From a bacterium (GTDB lineage Bacteria > Verrucomicrobiota > Verrucomicrobiia > Opitutales > Opitutaceae): a stretch of 33,949 bases of DNA. The stretch spans positions 1 to 33,949 of the forward strand of contig JAJXVO010000009.1 of assembly GCA_021782105.1 (NCBI GenBank). Reading direction: 5' to 3'. Positions 23,103-30,830 of the stretch are shown here, piece by piece. A model generated the notes under the pieces. It was not told the origin of the DNA. It did no database searches and worked only from the letters and a program-made list of their open reading frames with translations. Position 1 is the first letter of the stretch; each line of letters begins with the position of its first letter. The position numbers and the translations under genes were made by a program.

Positions 23103-25544
23103 TCAGGCTGCGGGGAGCTCCAGGACAAACCGCGCTCCCTTGCCGTGGCCTGCGCTGAACGCCTTCAGCGAGCCGCCCATTTCCCGGGCCGCGAGGGCCG
23201 CATTGTGGAGGCCGTAGCCGTGCCCACCCTTCTTGGTTGTGAACCCGAAATTGAAGATGCGGACGAGATTCTCGGCGGCGATGCCGGGGCCGCTGTCCTC
23301 GACGGATACCTCGACGAAACCACTGCGGCCGGGTTTAACGCTGAGTTGCAGCTGGCGTCCAGCCTCGGGGATATCGTCGAGCGCCTCCTTTGCGTTGCGG
23401 ATCAGATTCGTGAGGATCTGCACGGCCTTTTGCCGCTGGGCGCGCACGTTGGCGGCTTGGGCGTAGTCTCGGGTGACGCGTATGCGGTGGCGCGCGAGCG
23501 AGGCCTCGGCGAGGCGCAGCGAGAACTCAAGCAGCTCAAGGGGGGACAGCTCCTCGACGAGCGTCGATACCTGAGCGTGGCTTTGCTGCGCAGCCACAAT
23601 CTCGTTGATGTGTTCGATCATGCCGCGAAGCCCCTCGAGTTCGGCGAGCATGCGTTTCTGTTCGTCCTCGAGGTGTGTCCCAAGCTGGGCGAGATAGGGG
23701 ACGACTTGGGCGCCTTTCGGATCCTCGGTCAGGAAACGCGGGAGATCGGCTGCGTGTTCGCCGAGCGTCCGCGCGATCCGTGACACGCCGGGGAGTTTGG
23801 AGCCGCGAGCGACGTCGATGGCGAGGCTGCAGGAGGTGTTCACGCTGTTCAGCGCATTGCCGATATTGTGCAGCACACCGGTTGCCATCTCGGCGAGGCC
23901 CGCGAGGCGGGAGGTTTCGACCAACTCCGCGTTGGCTGTCGAGAGTGCGCCTTGCAGGCGGGCGGCGCGCAGGGCGACGGTGAACTGGCGCACCAGATCG
24001 ATCGCGTGGGGAAGAAATTCGGATTCTGCGTCGAACACGGCGATACCAAGGGTCTCCTGCCCGTGCATCATGGGGAGCGTAAGCCACGAGCGTTGCGGAT
24101 GGCTGGCCTCCACGAGTTCCGGGGTGTAGCGGTCGCACGCACGGCCGCCGGCTGCCGCACCGCCCGGCGCAGGGGGCCAATCGTACCAGAGGCCCTGAAC
24201 CTCGCCGCCCTGTTCGTCGGGGGCGTGAAGATAGAGGCCCGCTCGGAGCACGCCCAGATTGCGCAGCGTGCCCTGCATGGTTTCGAGAATGGTTTCCTCT
24301 TTTGCCTCGGCAAATGGCAACTCCCGCAAATGCACTGTCGCGCCGTGGTAGCGAAGCGCCGTGTCGGCCTCCCGTGTATGTTCGTTGAAAAATGCCGTCG
24401 TCAGCAGCCCCAGCGTGGCGTCGATCGTGGCGGGTGGGGCCAGTCTGAGCCCGTCATCCGCCCCGGTTCCGGGCAAATTGTCCCTGGTCAATAGCGAATA
24501 AAGACATCCCGGGCTGAGTCCCATGTGCTCCACTTCAAAAAGCAGCTCGCGCATGGTTTGGAGGAAGGACTCGTGCGAAGTGGAGGTCTGGCCGAGTCTC
24601 GACAGGAGTTCGGCCGCGTGGGCATCGCCGCGGAGCAGGTCGAGCTGACTGTCGTACAAGAAGCGGTGTTCGAGGTAATCGGATCCCAGGGGATGGGACC
24701 GGCTGGAATCGCCCTCGCTTTCCCAAGTGCTCAGCCGCGGGACGAAGCGGGCGGGCACAATGCTTTCGGATTGAAAAGGCTCCTTGCGCACGATGTGGCC
24801 CAGCGCGGTGCAGGCCTGATAGCCCATCTGGTAGAGCCCTGTGTCGAAGGTGGAGAGCGGAGGCTGGCTCCAATGCGTGGCTGGGATGTTGTCGAATCCC
24901 GACACCTCGACATCGGCTCCAGGGCTCAACCCGGCCTCAGCCAGGGCGCGCATGGCCCCGAGGGCGCTCAGGTCGTTTGCTGCGATCAGAGCGGTAAAAT
25001 GCACCTCGCGGGCAAGTGCGTCCCGAACGGCCTCATAGGCCACGCGCTCTGTGTAGTCGCCGCGGATCAGAAGCGATTCTTCGATCTCCAGACCACATTC
25101 GTCGAGTCCCTGCCAGTAGCCGGACATGCGTTCCTCTCCGACGATGCTCTCGACGGTGCCCGCGAGGAAGGCGATGGACCGGTGTCCCTTTTCAACGTGG
25201 CTATGGACGAGCTCGCAGATCGCGTCGGTGTTGTTGTTGATGACGCAGGGAACGTCTCCGACTTTGCGCGCGACCAGGACCACGGGTCGGCCCTCGTCGT
25301 GAAGCTGCTTGCCGAGATTCTGAAGCAATCGACCGGGCGATGCAAAAATGAGGCCATCGCACTCCAAGGCGCTTTTCCCGAAGTAGTTGAAGATCAGGTC
25401 ATCACTGAGAGAGGCGTAGGCCTCTTCGCTGGGAAATCCGAGGATGCGAAGGGAGACTTGCTGGCGGCGTGCGGCGTCGAGGGCGCCGCGGGCTACGAGC
25501 CACATCTTGGGATCCTCGAGTTGGATAACAAGGGCTAGCGTCAT
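23103..25544 (-). CDS. LacI-type sensor domain / GAF-like / histidine kinase fusion
   Basis: The start chosen is the ATG of MTLALVIQLEDPKMW (813 residues). Residues 1 to about 285 match the effector-binding fold of LacI/XylR regulators: KGHRSIAFLAGTVES, ERMSGYWQGLDECGLEIEE, FTALIAANDLSALGAMRAL, VEVSGFDNIPATHWSQPPLST. No helix-turn-helix precedes it and no signal peptide or membrane segment is present, so it should be cytoplasmic. Residues about 310 to 520 hold a GAF-like region (SWLTLPMMHGQETLGIAVFD). The kinase follows with an atypical H-box EMATGVLHNIGNALNSV (His near 557), N-box NLIRNAKEAL (about 713), DSGPGIAAENL and GHGYGLHNAALAAREMGG. No receiver domain or partner regulator gene is seen in the window. 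It is divergent from the ECF sigma gene. Confidence 0.85.
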   Translation of the reverse strand: MTLALVIQLEDPKMWLVARGALDAARRQQVSLRILGFPSEEAYASLSDDLIFNYFGKSALECDGLIFASPGRLLQNLGKQLHDEGRPVVLVARKVGDVPCVINNNTDAICELVHSHVEKGHRSIAFLAGTVESIVGEERMSGYWQGLDECGLEIEESLLIRGDYTERVAYEAVRDALAREVHFTALIAANDLSALGAMRALAEAGLSPGADVEVSGFDNIPATHWSQPPLSTFDTGLYQMGYQACTALGHIVRKEPFQSESIVPARFVPRLSTWESEGDSSRSHPLGSDYLEHRFLYDSQLDLLRGDAHAAELLSRLGQTSTSHESFLQTMRELLFEVEHMGLSPGCLYSLLTRDNLPGTGADDGLRLAPPATIDATLGLLTTAFFNEHTREADTALRYHGATVHLRELPFAEAKEETILETMQGTLRNLGVLRAGLYLHAPDEQGGEVQGLWYDWPPAPGGAAAGGRACDRYTPELVEASHPQRSWLTLPMMHGQETLGIAVFDAESEFLPHAIDLVRQFTVALRAARLQGALSTANAELVETSRLAGLAEMATGVLHNIGNALNSVNTSCSLAIDVARGSKLPGVSRIARTLGEHAADLPRFLTEDPKGAQVVPYLAQLGTHLEDEQKRMLAELEGLRGMIEHINEIVAAQQSHAQVSTLVEELSPLELLEFSLRLAEASLARHRIRVTRDYAQAANVRAQRQKAVQILTNLIRNAKEALDDIPEAGRQLQLSVKPGRSGFVEVSVEDSGPGIAAENLVRIFNFGFTTKKGGHGYGLHNAALAAREMGGSLKAFSAGHGKGARFVLELPAA

Positions 25545-25682
25545 GTGCGGGTGGAGGAGGCGCGTTGGATGCGTCGAAGAACAAAGAAATAAAAAAGACC
25601 GGAAGGCGACGGGGAAATACCCCAAAAAGGAGACGAAAGCCGCTTGCTCTGAGTTGGGATGCGCTTTTACTGAAGATCGACT

Positions 25683-26318
25683 ATGAGCCTAACGAAAGTC
25701 CTGGGGAAAGTGCTCGTCGCTTCGCCGGAACGGCGCCACGAGGCCGATGCCGACTGGTCGCTCGTCCAGAGGGTTCAATCCGGTGATATCGATGCCTACG
25801 ACCACCTGGTACTGAAGTATCGGGAACGCCTCTACGCGGTCATCTACAATCTGGTCGGCAACCGTGAGGATGCGGCGGACCTCACGCAGGATTCCTTCAT
25901 CAAGGCTTTTCAGGCGATCCATCGTTTTGCGGGCGACGCGTCGTTTTTCACCTGGATCTACCGCATCGGCATTAATACGGCGCTTGGTCACCTACGCAAA
26001 AATCGACTACGCAGCTTTTTCAGCATCGATAAGATCGACGAGAATGATCGCCCGTCCGCTGAGGTAATTGCTGCTCTTACGGATGAACGGGGGGCTGATC
26101 GCGACGCATTTGTCGCAGAGCTTCAGGAGAAATTGAACGAAGCGATGCAGAAGTTATCTATCAAGCATCGTACCGTGGTGACCCTTTTCGAAATCGACGG
26201 CCTCAGCCATCAGGAAATTGCCGAGATCATGGATTGTTCGGAGGGCACCGTGCGTTCGCGCCTGCACTACGCAAAGCAGCTGTTGCAGGCTGAGCTCCAA
26301 CCTTACGTCAAACGCTGA
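25683..26318 (+). CDS. ECF RNA polymerase sigma factor
   Basis: This is an extracytoplasmic-function sigma factor of the RpoE-like type, which directs RNA polymerase to a stress or envelope regulon. The 211-residue product has region 2 (YDHLVLKYRERLYAVIYNLVGNREDAADLTQDSFIKAFQAI, then FTWIYRIGINTALGHLRKNR). Region 4 carries the helix-turn-helix LSHQEIAEIMDCSEGTVRSRLHYAKQLL, and the two are joined by a linker of about 45 residues. There is no region 1 or 3. It is coupled by TGATG to a membrane protein that probably serves as its anti-sigma partner. The 138-bp divergent spacer toward the sensor kinase contains a small GGGG-AAATA-CCCC hairpin but no ECF promoter I can defend. Confidence 0.93.
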   Translation: MSLTKVLGKVLVASPERRHEADADWSLVQRVQSGDIDAYDHLVLKYRERLYAVIYNLVGNREDAADLTQDSFIKAFQAIHRFAGDASFFTWIYRIGINTALGHLRKNRLRSFFSIDKIDENDRPSAEVIAALTDERGADRDAFVAELQEKLNEAMQKLSIKHRTVVTLFEIDGLSHQEIAEIMDCSEGTVRSRLHYAKQLLQAELQPYVKR

Positions 26319-27100
26319 TGAACAAGCACGAAGAACCGCGCAGGCCGATTTCAGTCGAAGAACTTCTTCGGGTAAAAAAATCGGAACGTCCGTCAAGCGA
26401 GTTCTGGGGAGCATGGCAGGGCCAGATGCATTCCCGTGTGCGCGACGTGGCGGCGACGAAGCGCTCGTGGTGGAAGGATGCCCTTCCTCGGCTGGGGATC
26501 ACGGTCGCACGCTGGCATGTAGTCGTGGGCGCGACGGCCCTTGCGAGCTTGGTGATCGTTGCGATTGAGGAGTATCAACCTGCCTTGTCGAGTCTTCCGG
26601 TGGCAGCGGCGACGGCATCGGCGAATGATTCTTCGCTAGCTCGCAAGTCTTCGGTTCCCGCGGTTCGGGTTACGGGATCAGGGAGTGTGGCAATGGTGCA
26701 GATGCCGAGGCGCGAGCTTCGGGCGTATGCCCCTGGCGAACTTTCCAGTGCGGTGGCGATGATTCTCACTCCCGAGCGGGGTGCGCCCGTGCATCGTGTC
26801 GAGGCCCGGCTTGGATCTTCGCTTCAGGCGAGTCTTGGGCTTGAGCAGCCGCTCCCAACTTCCGTGGCGATGACTTCCCTTCGCATGGAACAGGAGAAGG
26901 TCGCCTCGATGAAACAGCCCTCCGAGGCGCGCAGGTCGCATTATCTTCGTTATACCTACAATCCGTCGGATCGTTCGGACATGGTTGCTGCGAATCATTC
27001 GATCGGGCCGCTTCCGAGCCGTCTGAATGATGACGAGCTTTACGAGACGGCCTCGAGCCGGATCGGCGCCCGGGGCGACCGCGTCTCGCTGCGCTTCTGA
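26318..27100 (+). CDS. probable single-pass membrane anti-sigma partner
   Basis: The 260-residue product starts in the stop codon of the sigma gene. The cytoplasmic N-terminal part (about residues 1 to 65) contains ISVEELLRVKKSERPSSEFW, a short motif I have seen beside ECF sigma genes in related bacteria (recollection, not a search). One hydrophobic helix follows (WHVVVGATALASLVIVAI, about 67 to 85), then a roughly 175-residue Ser/Ala-rich exported region without recognisable domain. There is no HxxxCxxC zinc anti-sigma motif. The position strongly suggests that it restrains the sigma factor. An alternative is an unrelated envelope protein of the same operon. It ends 7 bp before the converging gene. 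Confidence 0.6.
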   Translation: MNKHEEPRRPISVEELLRVKKSERPSSEFWGAWQGQMHSRVRDVAATKRSWWKDALPRLGITVARWHVVVGATALASLVIVAIEEYQPALSSLPVAAATASANDSSLARKSSVPAVRVTGSGSVAMVQMPRRELRAYAPGELSSAVAMILTPERGAPVHRVEARLGSSLQASLGLEQPLPTSVAMTSLRMEQEKVASMKQPSEARRSHYLRYTYNPSDRSDMVAANHSIGPLPSRLNDDELYETASSRIGARGDRVSLRF

Positions 27101-27107
27101 GCCTGGT

Positions 27108-27800
27108 TCAGGCGGTGCGGGTGCGCCGCATCAGGTGGGCGAGGATGAGCGTGAAGAACACGAGCACGAGATTCTGCATGGGCAGCTGCAGGGCGGGAGG
27201 CAGCGAATAGATGATCGTCACCGCGGGCAGCCAGACGGCCAGGTTAGAGATCAACGGGGTGAGCACGCGACGGCTGTACCAGCGTCCGGAGCGGAGATCG
27301 GCGGAGACGGCTGACAAGCTGAATCCCGATTCGCACCAGAAATAGACGAGGACGGTCAGGGGAATTGCCAGGATCGGGCTGTAGAGGAATTGATCGGCGA
27401 GCGTCTTGAGGGCGACGGTGGCGGGGCTGTGTCCCTGGCCGAAGAGGATTCCGACCGTGCGATACCACAGATCGACCTCTATGCCCTTGTAGGCCCAGAA
27501 GGCGGTGATGACGGAGCCGAAAGCGACGGAGGGTCGATATGCGGCGGGGGCAAAGGTGCGGAGGTAGAGAAAGGGGATCACGCCGCCGCAGAGGGCGGTG
27601 GAGACCATGCTGAAGCGCAGGCCGGTGGCGGAGCGAAATTCGGCCAGGTGTTCGAGGGCCTGGTTGACCGGCGGGGAGAAGTAGAAGGCGTAGACAATTG
27701 CGAGGGCGGAGGCCTGAAGGATGAGTCCGGGCACGAGATTGGCCCGCGCGGCGTGGAGGCCTTCGCGAAGGGCGTTGGTGAGGGTTCTCGACAAGGACAC
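27108..27800 (-). CDS. small polytopic membrane protein, Mpv17/PMP22-like
   Basis: The tracked ORF begins inside the upstream reductase gene and reads through its terminator, so a downstream start is needed. The first in-frame start after the terminator is GTG at 27800, giving (M)SLSRTLTNALREGLHAARA and 230 residues. Four or five hydrophobic segments are present. The C-terminal half, VALKTLADQFLYSPI ... ISNLAVWLPAVTIIYSLP ... LPMQNLVLVFFTLILAHL, follows the order of Mpv17/PMP22 proteins (LK..DQ...P, then N...WPAVQ..NF..VP, then N/Q L..V.W...L). Similarity was judged by eye. The role is unknown. It is separated from the reductase by a terminator and faces the sigma operon. Confidence 0.6.
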   Translation of the reverse strand: MSLSRTLTNALREGLHAARANLVPGLILQASALAIVYAFYFSPPVNQALEHLAEFRSATGLRFSMVSTALCGGVIPFLYLRTFAPAAYRPSVAFGSVITAFWAYKGIEVDLWYRTVGILFGQGHSPATVALKTLADQFLYSPILAIPLTVLVYFWCESGFSLSAVSADLRSGRWYSRRVLTPLISNLAVWLPAVTIIYSLPPALQLPMQNLVLVFFTLILAHLMRRTRTA

Positions 27801-27862
27801 GTATCCAGCGGAGAGGCGCGCGGGGGCGGTCGCAAAGCAAATCGGGCATAATGGCTGAGGAC

Positions 27863-27895
27863 AAAAAAGGCCGGCCTCTCTACAGGGCCGGCCTT
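27863..27895 (-). terminator. intrinsic terminator after the ribonucleotide reductase
   Basis: Read on the minus strand, AAGGCCGGCC and GGCCGGCCTT form a 10-bp stem around a 9-base loop. It is followed by TTTT and GT. It lies about 20 bases after the reductase stop, which fits termination of that gene. The downstream membrane protein then needs its own promoter or read-through. Confidence 0.88.
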
Positions 27896-27916
27896 GCAGG
27901 ATGAAGAAAAGAGGTT

Positions 27917-30412
27917 TCAGCCCGAGTGGATGATCTCGCAGGCGCCGCCGGCGCAGGCGACGGCCTCCTTGAGTTTGGTCTCGTCGGACTTCTCGCTGAG
28001 CTGCGTGTAGTCGATTTCGACATACTTCAGGCGGTTCCACTTCACGATATCGTCCTCGGTGGTGACCTCCTCGCGGGGGGCCTGTGCGTAGCGCTTGTCG
28101 CCGTCGTGGGCGAGCAGCGAGATGCCTGTGAAGAATTCGCGATTAGTCCAGATGAAGCTGCCGACCTGGTCCCACTCGTCTGGGCGCACCGTGCAGGTGT
28201 TGGATACGTTGTGGTGGAGGCCGGGGGAGCGGCTTTCATCGGCGGTGCCGATCTGGACCCAGTGCTGCTGAACAAGCTTTACGAACTCGAGGAAATCGAG
28301 GGCGGAGAGTTCGTCGCGGAGGATGGCTTCCTTGGGGGCTTCCACGGGGAAGGTGATGACATCGTCGGCATCCGGGTTATAGACCGAGGATTCGGTCATG
28401 TGCGGATTGTTGTTCCGGAAGTGCAGGTAGACCGGATCCTTTCGGTTGGCCTGGACGCGGCGGAAGTAGCGGCGGGCGTGGTGCGGGTGGATGCCGGAGC
28501 CGGCGCCGAGGAGGAGGGACGCGGTGCCTTCCGGTTTGACGCAGGTGAGGCGGGCCGCGGAGCGGATGCCGAGGAGGTGGGCGACGAGGCAGTTGGCGAC
28601 GCGCACGAGGAGGGCGCCGCGTTCGAGGGTGGCCGGGTTAAAGAGCACCTCCGGGTTGTCCATCATGCCGCAGATGGAGACGCCCAGGAGGGCGTCGCGT
28701 TCATTGAGGAAGCGGGTGACGGGCCCGAGGTAGGGCATCTTCGTGTAGGCGGCCTGGAGGGTGCCGATGATGGCGGCGTGCAGGCAGGCGTCGAGGAAGA
28801 GCTCATCGTTGGTGGCGATGGCACCATTGATCGTGGTGAGGTTGCACATCTGCCAGCCGGACAGGCGGGTGTCGGGTCCGAGTTCGCCCTCGTAGCCGAT
28901 GGAGCGGAGATGTTGGGCGTCCTGTTCGGAGATGGGGCCCTGGACGACGGGGTGCAGGCCGATTTCGCAGCAGGGATTGCAGCCGAACTCGAGGTCGTTG
29001 GTGAAGTAGAAGCCGGGCTCTCCGAATTCCTTCTGGGCCTGGAAAAGCTTGCGGAAAGTCTCCTCGTCGTTGGAGCCGCGCAGGATGATTGCGGAGTTGT
29101 TGGAGGCGGAACGCTGCGGGTGCTTGGCGAACCAGTCGCCTGTCTTGGCGGTCATCATCTCCTCATCGTCGGAGGAGAAAAGGCAGATCGTCGCCGAGCG
29201 GCGGATACCGCCGGAGAGCACGGAGCGTGCGACATGCATGCAGATGTCGTAGACCTCGATGGGCCGGAGCTTGCGGCCGCCGGCGCCGGCGAGGATACGC
29301 TCGGTTTCAGCGAGGGCCTGCTTGAAGGGGAGGTGGCCGGGGGCCTTGCCGCCGGAGGTTTTGAGCGCACTGCCGCGCGGGCGGATCTTGGAGAAATTGA
29401 ATTCGACCTTGTAGCCCTCGATGTAGCTCTTGAAGAGCTCGATGAGGCCGTCCGACCAGCCCTCGATGGTATCGGCGACCTCGAAATGCTTGACGGTGAG
29501 GTCGAGTTCCCGGCCGCGGACGGGAAGGGAGGGCAGGCGGCCGACGTGTTGCTTCTGGACGGAGAAGCCGCAACCGGTGCCGGAGAGCAGGAGGAAATAG
29601 TATTCGCCAAAAAACTCCACGCGGTCGGCTGGGCTGTAGGCGCAGTTGAACATGCGCGAATGGTTGCGGAGGATCGCGATGCCGCCGAACTGCAGCGAGC
29701 GCATCGAGGGGAGGACCTTGCGGGCGCGGACGGCGTCGAAGGAGCGGGTGATCAGGTTGCCCAGGGACTGTCCGAGGAGCCACTCGCCGATGCGCTGGCG
29801 GTCGGCGCCGGTTATGAGGCTGGAGAGTTCGGGCGGGAGGATCTCGGGGATCTTGGTGTCGAGTTTGTCGTAGAAGTGGTCGAGGTGCATCTGGGCTACG
29901 CGGGCGACGGCCTCACCATAGGTTTCGCGGCGCAGGAGCTCGGGGCGGTAGCGGGCGTACTTGGAAACGGCGATGTAATCGGCGAGGCCGTTGTCCTCGT
30001 ACTTGGCGAGGCGGCGCTCGGCCTGACGCTGGCGGTAAATGATGTAGCTCTTGGCGACCTCGAGTTCGCTCTCGGTGGCGATGGCTTTTTCGACGATGTC
30101 CTGGATCTGCTCGATCGAGGGGTAGCGATTGGCGCGGTAGACGAGTTCGATCATCTGCTTGGCGCGCTCGGTGATCGCCATGGCCTTCATGAAGGTGGCG
30201 GTGTCGACGCCGTAACGTTTGGTGACGTCGTCGCGGTCGGGATTGGGGGCGCCATTGGTCTGGACGTCGTAGTAGGCGAGTACGATGGCGCGCGTGATTT
30301 TGGCGGCGTCCCAGGGAACGAGACGGCCATCACGTTTGACGACGAGCCGCTCGCGAGGAGCGGAGGGAGGAGCGAAACGACGGAGGAGGGCGGATGCTGG
30401 AGAGGCGTTCAT
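27917..30412 (-). CDS. adenosylcobalamin-dependent (class II) ribonucleotide reductase
   Basis: The enzyme makes deoxyribonucleotides using the adenosylcobalamin radical and needs no oxygen. The 831-residue product has an N-terminal ATP-cone (RLVVKRDGRLVPWDAAKITRAI..., about residues 22 to 120) that provides allosteric dATP/ATP control. The catalytic barrel contains MRSLQFGG, MFNCAYS (Cys near 257), LLSGTGCGFSVQ, SGGIRRSATICLF, and NPCCEIGLHP near residue 480, which supplies the radical-site Cys and Glu. VKPEGTASLLLGAGSGIHPHHARRYFRR comes later, and the C-terminus has CAGGAC, probably the redox-active cysteine pair. These residues fit the monomeric RTPR-like branch of class II. No small-subunit or nrdG gene is adjacent. 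Two NrdR-like boxes precede it. Confidence 0.9.
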   Translation of the reverse strand: MNASPASALLRRFAPPSAPRERLVVKRDGRLVPWDAAKITRAIVLAYYDVQTNGAPNPDRDDVTKRYGVDTATFMKAMAITERAKQMIELVYRANRYPSIEQIQDIVEKAIATESELEVAKSYIIYRQRQAERRLAKYEDNGLADYIAVSKYARYRPELLRRETYGEAVARVAQMHLDHFYDKLDTKIPEILPPELSSLITGADRQRIGEWLLGQSLGNLITRSFDAVRARKVLPSMRSLQFGGIAILRNHSRMFNCAYSPADRVEFFGEYYFLLLSGTGCGFSVQKQHVGRLPSLPVRGRELDLTVKHFEVADTIEGWSDGLIELFKSYIEGYKVEFNFSKIRPRGSALKTSGGKAPGHLPFKQALAETERILAGAGGRKLRPIEVYDICMHVARSVLSGGIRRSATICLFSSDDEEMMTAKTGDWFAKHPQRSASNNSAIILRGSNDEETFRKLFQAQKEFGEPGFYFTNDLEFGCNPCCEIGLHPVVQGPISEQDAQHLRSIGYEGELGPDTRLSGWQMCNLTTINGAIATNDELFLDACLHAAIIGTLQAAYTKMPYLGPVTRFLNERDALLGVSICGMMDNPEVLFNPATLERGALLVRVANCLVAHLLGIRSAARLTCVKPEGTASLLLGAGSGIHPHHARRYFRRVQANRKDPVYLHFRNNNPHMTESSVYNPDADDVITFPVEAPKEAILRDELSALDFLEFVKLVQQHWVQIGTADESRSPGLHHNVSNTCTVRPDEWDQVGSFIWTNREFFTGISLLAHDGDKRYAQAPREEVTTEDDIVKWNRLKYVEIDYTQLSEKSDETKLKEAVACAGGACEIIHSG

Positions 30413-30521
30413 TTTCTAACGGAAACGAAGAGTGAAGTAAGGCTGGATCGGGGAGTCCGGCGGTCGGGGAGGCCGTAGGAGAAAAACCGGGAGAAAGTAA
30501 GGACGGATTTCGGGGTGAAGA

Positions 30522-30537
30522 CCACAATTAGTTGTGG
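30522..30537 (-). promoter_or_regulatory. NrdR box 1 upstream of the ribonucleotide reductase
   Basis: CCACAATTAGTTGTGG matches the NrdR consensus ACACWATATMTWGTGT closely. It lies in a longer palindrome, GACCACAA-TTAG-TTGTGGTC. It is about 110 bp before the reductase start and 16 bp from the second box. NrdR would repress the reductase when dATP is abundant. Confidence 0.75.
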
Positions 30538-30553
30538 TCGCTGTCCGCCCTGA

Positions 30554-30569
30554 CCCCAATTAGTAGGGT
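30554..30569 (-). promoter_or_regulatory. NrdR box 2, overlapping the -10 region
   Basis: CCCCAATTAGTAGGGT is a second NrdR-like palindrome. Its centre is 32 bp from that of box 1, about three helical turns, the usual arrangement for cooperative NrdR binding. It covers the predicted -10 of the promoter, so bound repressor would block polymerase. Confidence 0.72.
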
Positions 30570-30586
30570 CTCTATTGAATCGTCAA
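30558..30586 (-). promoter_or_regulatory. predicted sigma-70 promoter of the ribonucleotide reductase
   Basis: On the minus strand, TTGACG (30586–30581) serves as -35. It is followed after 16 to 17 bases by ACTAAT or CTAATT (about 30564–30558) as -10. Transcription would begin near 30550, between the two NrdR boxes, giving a leader of roughly 135 bases. No cobalamin riboswitch was recognised in that leader. Confidence 0.55.
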
Positions 30587-30830
30587 TAAACGCTCATTTG
30601 TCTCTGATGCCATGGGAGGGAGGGCTGAAAAAGGGCTTTAGAGGTTCTAATTCTGAGGCAAAAAATGGGTCGAAATCGAGTCACGAAAGGGGGGTGGAGG
30701 GCAAGCGGGAGTTTGTAACAACTTACTCTCCGGCGGTCGTGAATAACCGGGGTTTGGCGGGGTTTTGTTTCGACCTGCTCGGGGCGGCTGGGGCATAAAA
30801 GTGACACGCCGACCGAACCAGCGCGCCGAC
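30587..30830. other. divergent intergenic region upstream of the FAH-family gene
   Basis: This 244-bp stretch completes the 418-bp gap between the reductase start and the FAH-family gene. It contains purine-rich runs (ggggggtggagggc) and no coding region I can support; the tracked 88-residue ORF here resembles nothing known. No promoter for the + strand genes could be placed with confidence. Confidence 0.4.

Noticed and set aside
21789-23783. 664-residue + strand ORF spanning the GT4 and kinase genes
   Set aside because: It runs antisense across two well-supported genes and an intergenic gap and shows no family features.
25611-25623. GGGG-AAATA-CCCC hairpin as a terminator between the kinase and sigma genes
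   Set aside because: The genes diverge at this point, the stem is only 4 bp and no T-run follows in either useful direction.
27801-28040. N-terminal 80 residues of the 310-residue minus-strand ORF
   Set aside because: They overlap the 3' end of the reductase and its terminator; no conserved sequence is present before the GTG at 27800.
27926-30478. 850-residue ORF on the + strand opposite the ribonucleotide reductase
   Set aside because: It is an antisense shadow of a GC-rich gene. The composition (Gly/Ala/Val/Asp/Glu-rich) has no recognisable motif, while the opposite frame shows full catalytic motifs.
30413-30550. cobalamin riboswitch before the B12-dependent reductase
   Set aside because: I looked for a conserved B12-box-like element in the leader and saw none; NrdR-like boxes explain regulation better.
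30532-30798. 88-residue + strand ORF upstream of the FAH gene
   Set aside because: It lies over the NrdR boxes and promoter of the reductase, with no recognisable protein features.
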